A DNA stretch of 64,000 bases from Chryseobacterium gleum (GTDB lineage Bacteria > Bacteroidota > Bacteroidia > Flavobacteriales_D > Sanyastnellaceae): the NCBI GenBank assembly GCA_945881835.1, contig CAMCVP010000004.1, forward strand, positions 1 to 64,000, given 5' to 3'. Positions within the stretch are counted from its first letter, which is position 1. Each line of letters begins with the position of its first letter. Under the pieces are notes generated by a model, which was not told the origin of the DNA, searched no databases, and saw only the letters and a program-made list of their open reading frames with translations. A program made the translations under genes and the position numbers. Shown in pieces: positions 33,759-42,461 of this stretch.

Positions 33759-34805
33759 TTAAGGTTGTTCGTTGTAATGAAGTATATCCTTTATAACACT
33801 AAGGTTTGCGCTTATGTTAATCTCACAATTCCCAATACTTGAAATCAAACTGAAAGAGATATTTCCGTTGGAGTTTTTCTTGTCATTCATCATGAAATGA
33901 TAAATACTTTGTTTCTCACTTGTGGAAAATTCTGGAATCTCACCAAAAATGGGGGTTAATCGTTTTTCAATCTCCTGTGCAAGCTCATTACTCAAAATGT
34001 CTAGTTTAACAGCAAGTGTATTTTCGAGCATAATGCCCCAAGCAACGGCATTACCGTGGGGAATAGCATCTTTTTTCTCTAAATACATAGATTCAATGGC
34101 ATGTCCAATCGTATGTCCGTAGTTCAGTTTTTTCCGAACCGAACGTTCATTCGGGTCCTCGTTCGTTATCTCTGATTTTATTTCATTTGAACGTTTAACG
34201 AAGACTGCAATGTGAGAGGCTTCATTTGGATTGACATGTGAAAGAGCTTCCCAATAATCGGCATCGGCAATGAGCGCATGTTTAAGCATTTCAGCAAAAC
34301 CAGATTTCAATTCTTTTTCAGGAAGAGTATCTAGGAATCCAGTAAAAACAAGCACACTGAGTGGCCAGCTGAACAAGCCGACTGCATTCTTCACATCCAT
34401 TAAGTCAATGCCGCACTTTCCGCCCAGAGCAGCATCTACTTGGGCCATAACGGTGGTTGGAATGTTTATGAAGTCGATTCCTCTTTTGTATGTTGAAGCA
34501 ACGAATCCGCCGATGTCTGAAATTACTCCTCCTCCAACATTCAGAAGAAGTGATTGCCTATCGGCATTATGCTGAAGCAATTCTTCATACAACTGCGCCA
34601 CAATCTCGAGCGATTTGCTTTCTTCACCTTCAGGAATTTCAATAATCGGAACTTCGTTCAATACCGGAATGGTTTCCAGCAAGAAACGAACGCACTGCTC
34701 GTTCGTATTGGTATCGCACAGAATGAAAGTAGCCGAATGCTTACTTACTTCTTCTGTGAGAATCTTTTGAATTTCGTCGAATGAATGAATGGTTTTAACG
34801 TTCAT
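33759..34805 (-). CDS. aroB: 3-dehydroquinate synthase
   Basis: 348 residues. Diagnostic segments are IPEGEESKSLE, NVGGGVISDIGGFVASTYKRGI (NAD-binding and substrate loop), PTTVMAQVDAALGGKCGIDL and KNAVGLF. LKSGFAEMLKHALI and LNYGHTIGHAIES (metal-binding His) complete the set. It converts DAHP to 3-dehydroquinate, the second step of the shikimate pathway. It stands alone; other aro genes are not nearby. Confidence 0.97.
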   Translation of the reverse strand: MNVKTIHSFDEIQKILTEEVSKHSATFILCDTNTNEQCVRFLLETIPVLNEVPIIEIPEGEESKSLEIVAQLYEELLQHNADRQSLLLNVGGGVISDIGGFVASTYKRGIDFINIPTTVMAQVDAALGGKCGIDLMDVKNAVGLFSWPLSVLVFTGFLDTLPEKELKSGFAEMLKHALIADADYWEALSHVNPNEASHIAVFVKRSNEIKSEITNEDPNERSVRKKLNYGHTIGHAIESMYLEKKDAIPHGNAVAWGIMLENTLAVKLDILSNELAQEIEKRLTPIFGEIPEFSTSEKQSIYHFMMNDKKNSNGNISFSLISSIGNCEINISANLSVIKDILHYNEQP

Positions 34806-34943
34806 GGGTGGGTGAAATTATGAATTATTCTTCAGAGCTGTTCTTTAACTGCATGAAATATTGTAGGTCTTAACCAATGCAATTTTCGAGCAGAGTTGGT
34901 ATAATTGATTATAATCAGTTTCGATTTGGAGTTCATAAGGCAA

Positions 34944-34971
34944 CTTAAAGAGACTCTTCTCGTCTTTTAAG
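34944..34971. repeat. Hairpin before the membrane-protein gene
   Basis: CTTAAAGAGAC (34944-34954) pairs, with one bulged base, with GTCTTTTAAG (34962-34971). It lies 18 bases upstream of the ATG at 34990 and may form a 5' leader hairpin. Confidence 0.4.
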
Positions 34972-34989
34972 TACCTAACTAAAAAGATC

Positions 34990-35415
34990 ATGAACTTAAC
35001 TAACGCTCTTCAAGAGTTGTGGCTTAAACAGCCGCACCTCATACTCATTGCAGGTTTTATTATTCTCGTTGGATTTGTTTCTAAAATGAAACTGTTCGCG
35101 AAGGCTAATCAACCTCTTGCAGCTGCCTTTGTTCCAGGTTGGGACCTGATGGTTATCATGAGAATGATTGGAAGACCGGACAAGCATGCTTGGTATTTCG
35201 CTATTCCTGTTTTGAATATTTTCTTCGGATTCAAAGTGCTGGTTCAATTGGCACAATCCTTTGGAAAGCGCACCAATACCGATGCCTTTTTGGTTTGTTT
35301 GTTCAACGTTTTTTACATGTTGAATTTAGCGCTATCGTACGACGAAGAATACGTTGGTCCAGTATATCAAGATACCATTGAATCGGTTGCTCCTGTAGTG
35401 AAAGGAGTTGCTTAG
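34990..35415 (+). CDS. DUF5684-like small membrane protein
   Basis: The 141-residue protein has three to four membrane helices: LILIAGFIILVGFVSKM, then AAAFVPGWDLMVIMRMIGRP (a hallmark segment of DUF5684 and of the leader of some Bacteroidota signal peptidases), WYFAIPVLNIFFGFKVLVQL, and DAFLVCLFNVFYMLNLAL. Function unknown. It ends overlapping hutU, on the other strand, by 4 bases. Confidence 0.7.
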   Translation: MNLTNALQELWLKQPHLILIAGFIILVGFVSKMKLFAKANQPLAAAFVPGWDLMVIMRMIGRPDKHAWYFAIPVLNIFFGFKVLVQLAQSFGKRTNTDAFLVCLFNVFYMLNLALSYDEEYVGPVYQDTIESVAPVVKGVA

Positions 35416-37442
35416 TGAATAAAAGAGTCGAGTGAAATTTTCACTTCTTGTGGAAGTGTAACTTTCAACAAAGGCTCTTGTTCCATGGCGCGTTCAATAG
35501 CGAAAACAGCTTCTTTGTTTCGCGCCCAACTTCTACGTGCGATTCCGTTGTTAACGTCCCAGTGCAACATGCTGCGTAATTTCTTATCGCACGCTTCACT
35601 GCCGTCGAGTAACATTCCGAATCCACCGTTAATCACTTCTCCCCAACCAACGCCACCGCCGTTGTGTAGGCTCACCCATGTAGCTCCGCGGAAGGCGTCT
35701 CCTACAAAATTTTGAACAGCCATGTCTGCGGTGAATCGAGAACCATCGTAGATGTTGCTAGTCTCGCGGTAAGGAGAATCAGTTCCACTCACATCGTGAT
35801 GATCTCTTCCTAAAACAACAGGACCAATTTTTCCTTCAGCAATGGCTTTGTTGAATGCCGCAGCAATTTCCATTCTTCCTTGCGCATCGGCGTACAAAAT
35901 TCTGGCTTGCGATCCCACAACCAATTTGTTGCTCTTCGCTTCGCGAATCCATTGAATGTTGTCGGCTAATTGTTGTTGAATTTCAGCAGGTGCTGTTTCT
36001 TTTAACTTCAACATAACTTCCAACGCAATAGCATCAGTAGCATCGAGGTCTTCTGACTTTCCGCTTGCGCAGACCCATCTGAAAGGCCCGAATCCGTAGT
36101 CGAAGCAGAGCGGTCCTAAAATGTCTTGAACGTATGAAGGGTATTTGAATTCACGCGCCAATGTTGGAACATCAGCCATCACATTTGCGCCAGCACGCGA
36201 AGTTTCCAACAAAAATGCATTTCCATAATCGAAGAAATACATGCCTTGTTCACTGTGCTTTTGAACAGCAGCAGCATGACGAATAAGTGATTCTTCAACT
36301 TTTTCTTTGAATGAATTTGGGTTTTCTGCCATGAGCGTGTTGCTCTCTTCGTAAGAAAGTCCAACCGGATAATATCCTCCCGCCCATGGGTTGTGCAACG
36401 AAGTTTGATCGCTACCCAAGTCAATGTGAATACCTCGTTCAGCAAAGACTTCCCACACTTCCACAATATTTCCAATGAAGGCAAAACTGTGTGCTTTTCC
36501 AACTTTCAATGCTTCTTGCGTTCGTGTACACAACTCATCAATGTTATCGATGAGTTCATCTACCCATCCTTGCTCGAAGCGCTTCGTTGCTGCTTTCGGA
36601 TTAACCTCTGCTGTAATTGAAACGCAACCTGCAATATTTCCTGCCTTGGGCTGCGCGCCGCTCATACCGCCTAATCCAGCGGTAACGAACAACAATCCTT
36701 CAGCTGCACGCGCATAAATATTTTTATCGCCACGCTTGTTGCGAAGCATGCGCGCCGCATTCATAACGGTAATGGTTGTTCCGTGCACAATGCCTTGTGG
36801 TCCTATGTACATGTATGATCCTGCGGTCATCTGTCCGTACTGCGTTACACCCAATGCATTGAATTTCTCCCAATCGTCTGGCTTGCTGTAATTCGGAATC
36901 ATCATACCGTTCGTCACCACAACGCGCGGTGCAGAAGGGCTAGAAGGGAAGAGTCCCATCGGATGACCGCTGTACATTACCAATGTTTGTTCTTCAGTCA
37001 TCTCACTCAAATACTTCATCACCAAACGATACTGCGCCCAGTTTTGAAAGACCGCACCGTTTCCTCCGTAGGTGATTAGCTCATACGGATGTTGCGCAAC
37101 GCGTGGATCCAAATTGTTTTGAATCATGAGCATAATCGAAGCCGCTTGCTCGCATTTGGCGGGGTATTCAGAAATCGGACGTGCATACATTTCGTATGTC
37201 GGACGATAACGGTGCATATAAATACGTCCGTATGTTTTCAATTCTTCACCGAACTCCGCGGCTAACGTTTCGTGTAACTCTGCCGGAAAATAACGCAACG
37301 CGTTGCGTAAGGCTAGGCACTTCTCTTCATTCGAAAGAATTTCTTTTCGCTTCGGAGCACGATTGATGTTTGAATCCATAGAAGGAATTTCCGGCAAGTA
37401 ACTTGGGATTCCTTCTTGTATTTGAGTGTGAAATGTTGACAT
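35412..37442 (-). CDS. hutU: Urocanate hydratase
   Basis: 676 residues from the ATG at 37442 (MSTFHTQIQEGIPSYLPEIP); the upstream extension of the frame runs into the porin gene. Family marks are VMYSGHPMGLFPS, TYGGNGAVFQNW and YIGPQGIVHGTTITV. GLGGMSGAQPKAG (NAD-binding), GLSYEESNTLMAE, LGRDHHDVSGTDSPYRETSN and SLHNGGGVGWGE are also present. It hydrates urocanate to imidazolone propionate in histidine breakdown, with NAD+ as electrophile. Longer than the Pseudomonas type, as usual in Bacteroidota. Other hut genes are not in the window. Confidence 0.96.
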   Translation of the reverse strand: MSTFHTQIQEGIPSYLPEIPSMDSNINRAPKRKEILSNEEKCLALRNALRYFPAELHETLAAEFGEELKTYGRIYMHRYRPTYEMYARPISEYPAKCEQAASIMLMIQNNLDPRVAQHPYELITYGGNGAVFQNWAQYRLVMKYLSEMTEEQTLVMYSGHPMGLFPSSPSAPRVVVTNGMMIPNYSKPDDWEKFNALGVTQYGQMTAGSYMYIGPQGIVHGTTITVMNAARMLRNKRGDKNIYARAAEGLLFVTAGLGGMSGAQPKAGNIAGCVSITAEVNPKAATKRFEQGWVDELIDNIDELCTRTQEALKVGKAHSFAFIGNIVEVWEVFAERGIHIDLGSDQTSLHNPWAGGYYPVGLSYEESNTLMAENPNSFKEKVEESLIRHAAAVQKHSEQGMYFFDYGNAFLLETSRAGANVMADVPTLAREFKYPSYVQDILGPLCFDYGFGPFRWVCASGKSEDLDATDAIALEVMLKLKETAPAEIQQQLADNIQWIREAKSNKLVVGSQARILYADAQGRMEIAAAFNKAIAEGKIGPVVLGRDHHDVSGTDSPYRETSNIYDGSRFTADMAVQNFVGDAFRGATWVSLHNGGGVGWGEVINGGFGMLLDGSEACDKKLRSMLHWDVNNGIARRSWARNKEAVFAIERAMEQEPLLKVTLPQEVKISLDSFIH

Positions 37443-37453
37443 AGTTTGAAATG

Positions 37454-38509
37454 CTAGAATTGCGCTGCAAGCGACAAATTTAATCCGTTCATGTGTTTTT
37501 CGCTGAAATTCTGAAATGCAAAGGTGTAGTTGTTGGAGGTGATGTTTCTCCATTCAGCTCTAAACATCAAATGCTCATCGAGTAAATAATTTATATTGAA
37601 ACTGTATCCACATAAATCATTGTTCACCCCAGCAATAACCAAATTGTTTTTATCGCGTAATAGCTCTGCTCTGCCTACTAGGGCTAGCTTCTCATTTAAT
37701 TGATATGCGATGCCAACAAATCCAGTCATCCAACTTTTGTCAAGTCCGTCATTCCCCGTTTCCTGCATTCCATAATCAGCTTGAAGTTGAACGGTCCATT
37801 TGTCTTTTAGCAAAATACTTGCGTACAAGTTTTGAAAGAATCTTAACTGAGAACTGTCCAATACAGCTACCTCTCCTGAGTAAGTGGAATGATTAAACGT
37901 AATCTTTGAGTTCGGTTTGAATTGAACTTGTGTCCCAAGGCCAGGTATAGTTTGTTGTGGGGTTAGTGTCATCGTTTGCCATCCGTTAAGAAGCAAGAGA
38001 GATCCGAACCATTTATTGTTTTTTGAAGTGTATTGAAGATTTAACCCGCTCTCATAGTAAGGCGAGTTCTCTGCTGCAAGACTTCTGGTCAAGGATAAAT
38101 TGGAAAAGCCAATGGCAGATTCAAGCCCAATGTGTGAAGGGAATACCCCAGCCTGGAGCCACAGTTCTTTTGAAGGACTTAATTTGTATGAGACGTTTCC
38201 AACGTAGAGTGCGCCAAATCCTATGGGTTCTGCTGATGTTACCTTATTCGCGTATGTTCCTTCAACCAATGAAAGTTGCGTTTTCAAACGTTCAGAACTG
38301 TATTTGAAATCTATAACCGCAGTATTTAATGCGAAGTGATTGGTTGAAGTGTGACTGTACAAAAATTCAGGACGCTCATGGTCTTTCCAATTGTGTTGAT
38401 CTTGCGAGAAATAAATTTCAGTGTAACCGGAAAAGTGAATACTGTCTTTGCGAATTTGAGAAAGAAGGAAGTTTGGAAAGAGTAGCCCGAGAAGTATTAA
38501 CGAACGCAT
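37454..38509 (-). CDS. Outer-membrane porin-like beta-barrel (BBP2-type)
   Basis: 351 residues with signal peptide (MRSLILLGLLFPNFLLS). It begins SIHFSGYTEIYFSQDQHN, then FALNTAVIDFKYSSERL, QAGVFPSHIGLESAIGFSNL and an alternating strand pattern to the terminal LNLSLAAQF with a C-terminal Phe. These match the putative beta-barrel porin-2 / OmpL-like family found throughout Bacteroidota. Likely a diffusion channel in the outer membrane; substrate unknown. Confidence 0.8.
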   Translation of the reverse strand: MRSLILLGLLFPNFLLSQIRKDSIHFSGYTEIYFSQDQHNWKDHERPEFLYSHTSTNHFALNTAVIDFKYSSERLKTQLSLVEGTYANKVTSAEPIGFGALYVGNVSYKLSPSKELWLQAGVFPSHIGLESAIGFSNLSLTRSLAAENSPYYESGLNLQYTSKNNKWFGSLLLLNGWQTMTLTPQQTIPGLGTQVQFKPNSKITFNHSTYSGEVAVLDSSQLRFFQNLYASILLKDKWTVQLQADYGMQETGNDGLDKSWMTGFVGIAYQLNEKLALVGRAELLRDKNNLVIAGVNNDLCGYSFNINYLLDEHLMFRAEWRNITSNNYTFAFQNFSEKHMNGLNLSLAAQF

Positions 38510-38536
38510 ACAATTGTTTTTTACAAAGATGCGAGG

Positions 38537-38707
38537 TTATTTCTTCGTTTTACCTGTTTTTTTATCGTAGCCATAAGGACAATGCTTGCAGCCACTGAGG
38601 CAGCAATACCCTCTTTTCAAATGATATTCTTCGGTAAAAATAAAATAACCTTCTTCGCTCAAGTAGTAGTCTTCACCATGTACTTTTGAATTCTCTTCCT
38701 CTCTCAT
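38537..38707 (-). CDS. DUF5522 small Cys-rich protein
   Basis: 56 residues from the ATG at 38707. The protein ends with the compact motif HLKRGYCCLSGCKHCPYGYDK, four clustered Cys and a His that probably bind a metal, as in the DUF5522 family. Function unknown. The start codon abuts the start codon of the divergent ACC-deaminase-like gene in the hexamer CATATG, leaving no intergenic space. A longer frame to 38755 would lie inside that gene and is rejected. Confidence 0.8.
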   Translation of the reverse strand: MREEENSKVHGEDYYLSEEGYFIFTEEYHLKRGYCCLSGCKHCPYGYDKKTGKTKK

Positions 38708-39634
38708 ATGGCAAAAATGCAATTTAGTGACTTGAACAAAAAAATTAATTTTCAACTTCCCGTTTACGATAACTTACTTTTCGATGAAACGATGAAGTTG
38801 GCTGTCAAGCGTTTCGACCGCATGCACGCAACTATCAATGGGAACAAGTGGTTTAAGTTAATGTTCAATCTTGAAGAAATGAATCGAAGAGGCGCCAAGC
38901 AATTGGTCACTTTCGGAGGAGCTTATAGCAATCACATTTACGCAACAGCGGCAGCCGCAAAGGAATTGGGCATTCATGCCGTAGGTATTATTCGTGGGGA
39001 AGAACCCAAGTCATACAGTCCAACATTGTTGTTTGCTCAGGAATGCGGCATGGAGCTTTGTTTCATCTCAAGAGCCGATTACGAAGAGCGGAACACTGAA
39101 GAAATGAAGGCGTGGGTGCACGATAAATGGGAGTCTGCTTTTTTAGTTCCCGAAGGTGGAGCGAATTATTTAGGAATGAACGGCGCCATGCAAATGGTGA
39201 GCGAAGAAGATTTTTCCTTTGATCATTGGCTAGTGGCGGCAGGCACAGGCACAACAGCAGCAGGTCTGCTTGTTCAATCGAAACCGCACCAAAAGGTTTG
39301 GATATACAGTGCATTGAAAGGCGAGCATTACATGCGAAATGAAATTCGCAACAAGCTTATTTACTTTTTTCACGATGAAGCAGCAGCAGATGAAGTTTTA
39401 GAACGTGCAGTTGTTTTTAGTGAAGATGAATTCGGTGGGTATGGAAAATTCAATGATCAATTGGTGGAATTCATTCAACAGATGAACCACAAGCATGACC
39501 TTCCACTGGATGTTGTTTACACCGGAAAACTTATCTACGCTTATTTAGTTGGAAACAAAAAACCGAACGAAGGTTCGGTTTTAATGTTTCATACAGGCGG
39601 ACTGCAAGGCAATCCGAAAACTATATTCGGCTAA
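38708..39634 (+). CDS. PLP enzyme of the ACC deaminase / D-cysteine desulfhydrase family
   Basis: 308 residues. NGNKWFKLMFNLEEMNRRGA contains the PLP-binding Lys. VTFGGAYSNHIYATAAAAKE is the family-defining loop (Ser-Asn-His), and VAAGTGTTAAGLL is the phosphate-binding Gly/Thr loop. The family opens 1-aminocyclopropane-1-carboxylate or removes sulfide from D-cysteine; the exact substrate cannot be told. The ATG at 38708 or 38717 (Met4) could be the start. The 3' end holds an inverted repeat that serves as terminator for convergent pyk. Confidence 0.88.
   Translation: MAKMQFSDLNKKINFQLPVYDNLLFDETMKLAVKRFDRMHATINGNKWFKLMFNLEEMNRRGAKQLVTFGGAYSNHIYATAAAAKELGIHAVGIIRGEEPKSYSPTLLFAQECGMELCFISRADYEERNTEEMKAWVHDKWESAFLVPEGGANYLGMNGAMQMVSEEDFSFDHWLVAAGTGTTAAGLLVQSKPHQKVWIYSALKGEHYMRNEIRNKLIYFFHDEAAADEVLERAVVFSEDEFGGYGKFNDQLVEFIQQMNHKHDLPLDVVYTGKLIYAYLVGNKKPNEGSVLMFHTGGLQGNPKTIFG
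39554..39582 (-). terminator. Intrinsic terminator of pyk, inside the convergent gene
   Basis: AAAACCGAAC (39559-39568) and GTTCGGTTTT (39573-39582) form a 10-base stem with a 4-base loop. Read on the minus strand it ends in TTTTTTG and lies 39 bases after the pyk stop at 39621, within the coding sequence of the ACC-deaminase-like gene. Confidence 0.8.
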
Positions 39635-41039
39635 TCTTTAACATGTTTGTTGTTCCTTGCTCTGCAATAGGCATAGAAGCTACGTTTACAAGAAAATCGC
39701 CGTCGTTAACATATCCATTTTTCTTCAAGATGTAACGAATATCTGCAATGGTTTGGTCTGTACTTACCATCTTATCGTAGTAGAAAGCCTTCACTCCCCA
39801 AACTAAATTCAATTGCGTTAGAATGCGCTTGTTTCCTGTAAAAACAAATACATGTGCATTCGGTCTCCAGCTTGAAATTTTATATCCTGTATATCCAGAG
39901 AAAGACATGGTTGCAATGCTGGTCGCGCCTGTGCGCTTAGCAACACGACAAGCACTGAAGCAAATACTGTCGGTGATGAAACGAGTTTCATCCATTTCGT
40001 ATGGTGCTTCTTCCAAATAGTATAATCCTGGGAATTTTTCAGCCTCGTTAATGATGTTATGCATCATGGTGATTGCTGCAATCGGATAAGCCCCTACACT
40101 GGTTTCACCACTTAGCATTACCGCGTCTGCGCCATCCAATACGGCGTTCGCAACGTCTGTTACTTCAGCGCGAGTTGGAGTCATGCTCGTAATCATGCTC
40201 TCCATCATTTGTGTTGCAACAATAACAGGTTTAGCAGCTTCTACGCATTTCTTGACAATCATTTTTTGAGCGAGTGGAACTTGTTCGATTGGAATTTCAA
40301 CTCCAAGATCACCACGCGCAACCATAACAGCACCTGTTTCGCGAATAATATCATCGATAACTTCCAACGCTTCAGGTTTCTCAATTTTCGCTACCACTTT
40401 CGCGTGCTTGCCATTCTCAGCAATTATGCCTTTCAAAACGCGAACGTCTTCCGCAGTGCGAACGAATGAAAGTCCAATCCAGTCGATGTTCATCGAAAGT
40501 GCAAACTCCAAATCATTCAAATCTTTTTTCGATAGGGAAGGAAGAGAAACTTTCGTCTCAGGAAGGTTTAATCCTTTTTTCGATGAAAGAATTCCACCTT
40601 GAATAATCTCGCACAACACTTCTTTTTTACCGTCGGTGGAAAGAATGCGAATCGCAATCTTGCCATCGTCAAGTAGAACACGCTCACCCGGCTTTACATC
40701 AGATGGAAACTCTTTGTAGTTCGTGTAGATGTGCGTTGCAGTTCCGATTTGCTCTTCCGTTGTAATGATGATTTGCTTTCCAGCTTCCAACATTACACCG
40801 TTGTCTTGCATAACTCCCACACGCAATTTAGGACCTTGCAAATCTGCAAGTAAAGCCGTGTTAGTGCCTAACTCTTTGTCAATCTCACGAACAAAGGCTA
40901 CAACACTTGAATGGTCGTCATGAGCACCGTGAGAAAAGTTTAAGCGCACAACGTTAAGGCCGGCTTGAATCATTCCTTTCAGAACTTCTTTGTTTGCAGA
41001 TACTGGACCAATGGTCGCTACTATTTTCGTTTTTTTCAT
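39621..41039 (-). CDS. pyk: Pyruvate kinase
   Basis: 472 residues from the ATG at 41039 (MKKTKIVATIGP); a TTG two codons earlier is less likely. Signatures are NVVRLNFSHGAHDDH, LLADLQGPKLRVG and VVAKIEKPEALE (catalytic Lys). GAVMVARGDLGVEIP, PVIVATQMMESMI, AEVTDVANAVLDGADAVMLSGETSVGAYP follow in order (metal and substrate site). It makes ATP and pyruvate from PEP and ADP. It lies 2 bases downstream of the IPExxxVDY gene, so they are co-transcribed. Confidence 0.97.
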   Translation of the reverse strand: MKKTKIVATIGPVSANKEVLKGMIQAGLNVVRLNFSHGAHDDHSSVVAFVREIDKELGTNTALLADLQGPKLRVGVMQDNGVMLEAGKQIIITTEEQIGTATHIYTNYKEFPSDVKPGERVLLDDGKIAIRILSTDGKKEVLCEIIQGGILSSKKGLNLPETKVSLPSLSKKDLNDLEFALSMNIDWIGLSFVRTAEDVRVLKGIIAENGKHAKVVAKIEKPEALEVIDDIIRETGAVMVARGDLGVEIPIEQVPLAQKMIVKKCVEAAKPVIVATQMMESMITSMTPTRAEVTDVANAVLDGADAVMLSGETSVGAYPIAAITMMHNIINEAEKFPGLYYLEEAPYEMDETRFITDSICFSACRVAKRTGATSIATMSFSGYTGYKISSWRPNAHVFVFTGNKRILTQLNLVWGVKAFYYDKMVSTDQTIADIRYILKKNGYVNDGDFLVNVASMPIAEQGTTNMLKISRI

Positions 41040-41041
41040 AA

Positions 41042-41455
41042 TCAATCGAAGAACAAATGACTCACGTTTTTCAGGCTTACTTGCGTTAGGTGAAATGCGG
41101 CAAGCACATTGGTTATTTTTCTTATTTGTTTTAACAATTCGTCTATGTCTTCTCTGCCCTCAACTTTCAGCAGATATTCAATTTGCGCATATTCAGGAAT
41201 CAATACTCCCTGAAGTGAACGATTAGAGATTAAGTGAATGGTGTAATGATTTTCTTCGGAAACGAACTTGAACAATTCATGCTCTGAGTTTTGCTCTTTT
41301 GTTTCAAGTTTGTGCGGCGTCATGCGCTCCAAACTCCATTTCATTTCACGATTTAAAAACCAGGCCAATCGAAAATCTTTCTCTCTCGAGTTAATTCCGA
41401 TCAATTCGAAATTCAAATACTCGTCGTTTGAAAATGTTATGTTTTTAGCGCCCAT
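41042..41455 (-). CDS. IPExxxVDY-family protein
   Basis: The 137-residue protein is of the family named for a motif near the C-terminal half; here it reads IPEYAQIEY, with Ile-Glu-Tyr in place of Val-Asp-Tyr. DFRLAWFLNREMKWSLERM is another conserved block. Restricted to Bacteroidota and of unknown function. In this phylum it is regularly found directly before pyk, as here, which suggests a link to pyruvate kinase or its regulation. Confidence 0.85.
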   Translation of the reverse strand: MGAKNITFSNDEYLNFELIGINSREKDFRLAWFLNREMKWSLERMTPHKLETKEQNSEHELFKFVSEENHYTIHLISNRSLQGVLIPEYAQIEYLLKVEGREDIDELLKQIRKITNVLAAFHLTQVSLKNVSHLFFD

Positions 41456-41495
41456 CTTAGTTAGTGTATTTTTTACACGAACTACGCAAAGGTAG

Positions 41496-42404
41496 TTATT
41501 TCCATGTCAGTTGTGCAGAAATTTCATTCACAATTAATTCCGCGTTTCGTCCCATATAAAATGCTCGATTGTCGTTTAAATGTCCTGCCGGAAATCCAAT
41601 AGCAATAGGAGTCTCATTACTCAACCCAATTTCAAGAATCATTTGTTCTACGGATTTTCCCCAAGGATTATTGCTCGAAAATCCGAATTCTTCGGTGTTG
41701 TCTCGCATTTGTGTGAATCCTCCGAGAATCAATCCTGAAATATTCTTGAACATTCCTGCGCGTTTCAAGGCGGTGAGCATACGGTCCACGTGATAGAGCA
41801 TTTCATCTACATCTTCCAAAAACAGAATTTTTCCTTCCGTTTTCAATTGGGTTGAAGATCCGAGCTGGCTGTAAATCACAGATAAATTTCCACCTACAAT
41901 TTCACCTTCTGCCTTTCCAACTTGAATTTGATTTTTATTCCAATTGAATGAAAAAGATTCTCCGAAAAGCGCGCACTTCAAATTCTCGAGCGCTTCCTGA
42001 GTAGCATGTTCGAAGGAAATAGGCATGGTGGAATGAATGCACGCAATGTTTTTGTTCGTGCAGGCATTCAACAAAACAGTCACATCTGAATAGCCGCAAA
42101 TCCATTTTGCAGCATTCAAGTAGGGATCAATTTCATCAATGGTGTGAACGGTCCCATATCCACCTCGCGCCACCAGCAAGGCTTTCACATTAGGGTCGTT
42201 CCAAAGTGAAAGGAAAGATTGCGTGCGCTCATCTTCATTTCCAGCAAGTTGAAACTGCGGAGTAAAAACGTTTTCGGCTAGTTTAATTTTCAATCCCCAC
42301 GACGTAATAATGCCTTCAGCAAATTGCCATTGCTCGCTTGTAAGGAATCTTGCAGTGGCAATTATTCCAATCGTATCGCCTTGTTGTAAAAAAGCTGGTT
42401 GCAT
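41496..42404 (-). CDS. ldcA: LD-carboxypeptidase (peptidase S66)
   Basis: 302 residues. The S66 fold shows GDTIGIIATARFLT, LLVARGGYGTVHTIDEID (nucleophile loop region), ICGYSDVTVLLNAC, then LFLEDVDEMLYHVDRML (catalytic Glu) and IGFPAGHLNDNRAFYMG (catalytic His). Such enzymes remove D-Ala from murein tetrapeptides during peptidoglycan recycling, or cleave microcin-like compounds (MccF). LdcA is the more general role. Divergent from metG. Confidence 0.9.
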   Translation of the reverse strand: MQPAFLQQGDTIGIIATARFLTSEQWQFAEGIITSWGLKIKLAENVFTPQFQLAGNEDERTQSFLSLWNDPNVKALLVARGGYGTVHTIDEIDPYLNAAKWICGYSDVTVLLNACTNKNIACIHSTMPISFEHATQEALENLKCALFGESFSFNWNKNQIQVGKAEGEIVGGNLSVIYSQLGSSTQLKTEGKILFLEDVDEMLYHVDRMLTALKRAGMFKNISGLILGGFTQMRDNTEEFGFSSNNPWGKSVEQMILEIGLSNETPIAIGFPAGHLNDNRAFYMGRNAELIVNEISAQLTWK

Positions 42405-42423
42405 CGCTTTATCTTTGATGCGC

Positions 42424-42431
42424 TAAATTCG
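42424..42431 (+). promoter_or_regulatory. -7 box of metG
   Basis: TAAATTCG matches the TAnnTTCG variant, 30 bases before the metG ATG at 42462. Confidence 0.4.
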
Positions 42432-42461
42432 CAGTTTTCTGCGCAAAACACCACAAAAAAG

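Noticed and set aside
37454-37553. Extended N terminus of hutU starting at 37553
   Set aside because: The extension lies within the porin gene; the conserved protein begins at 37442.
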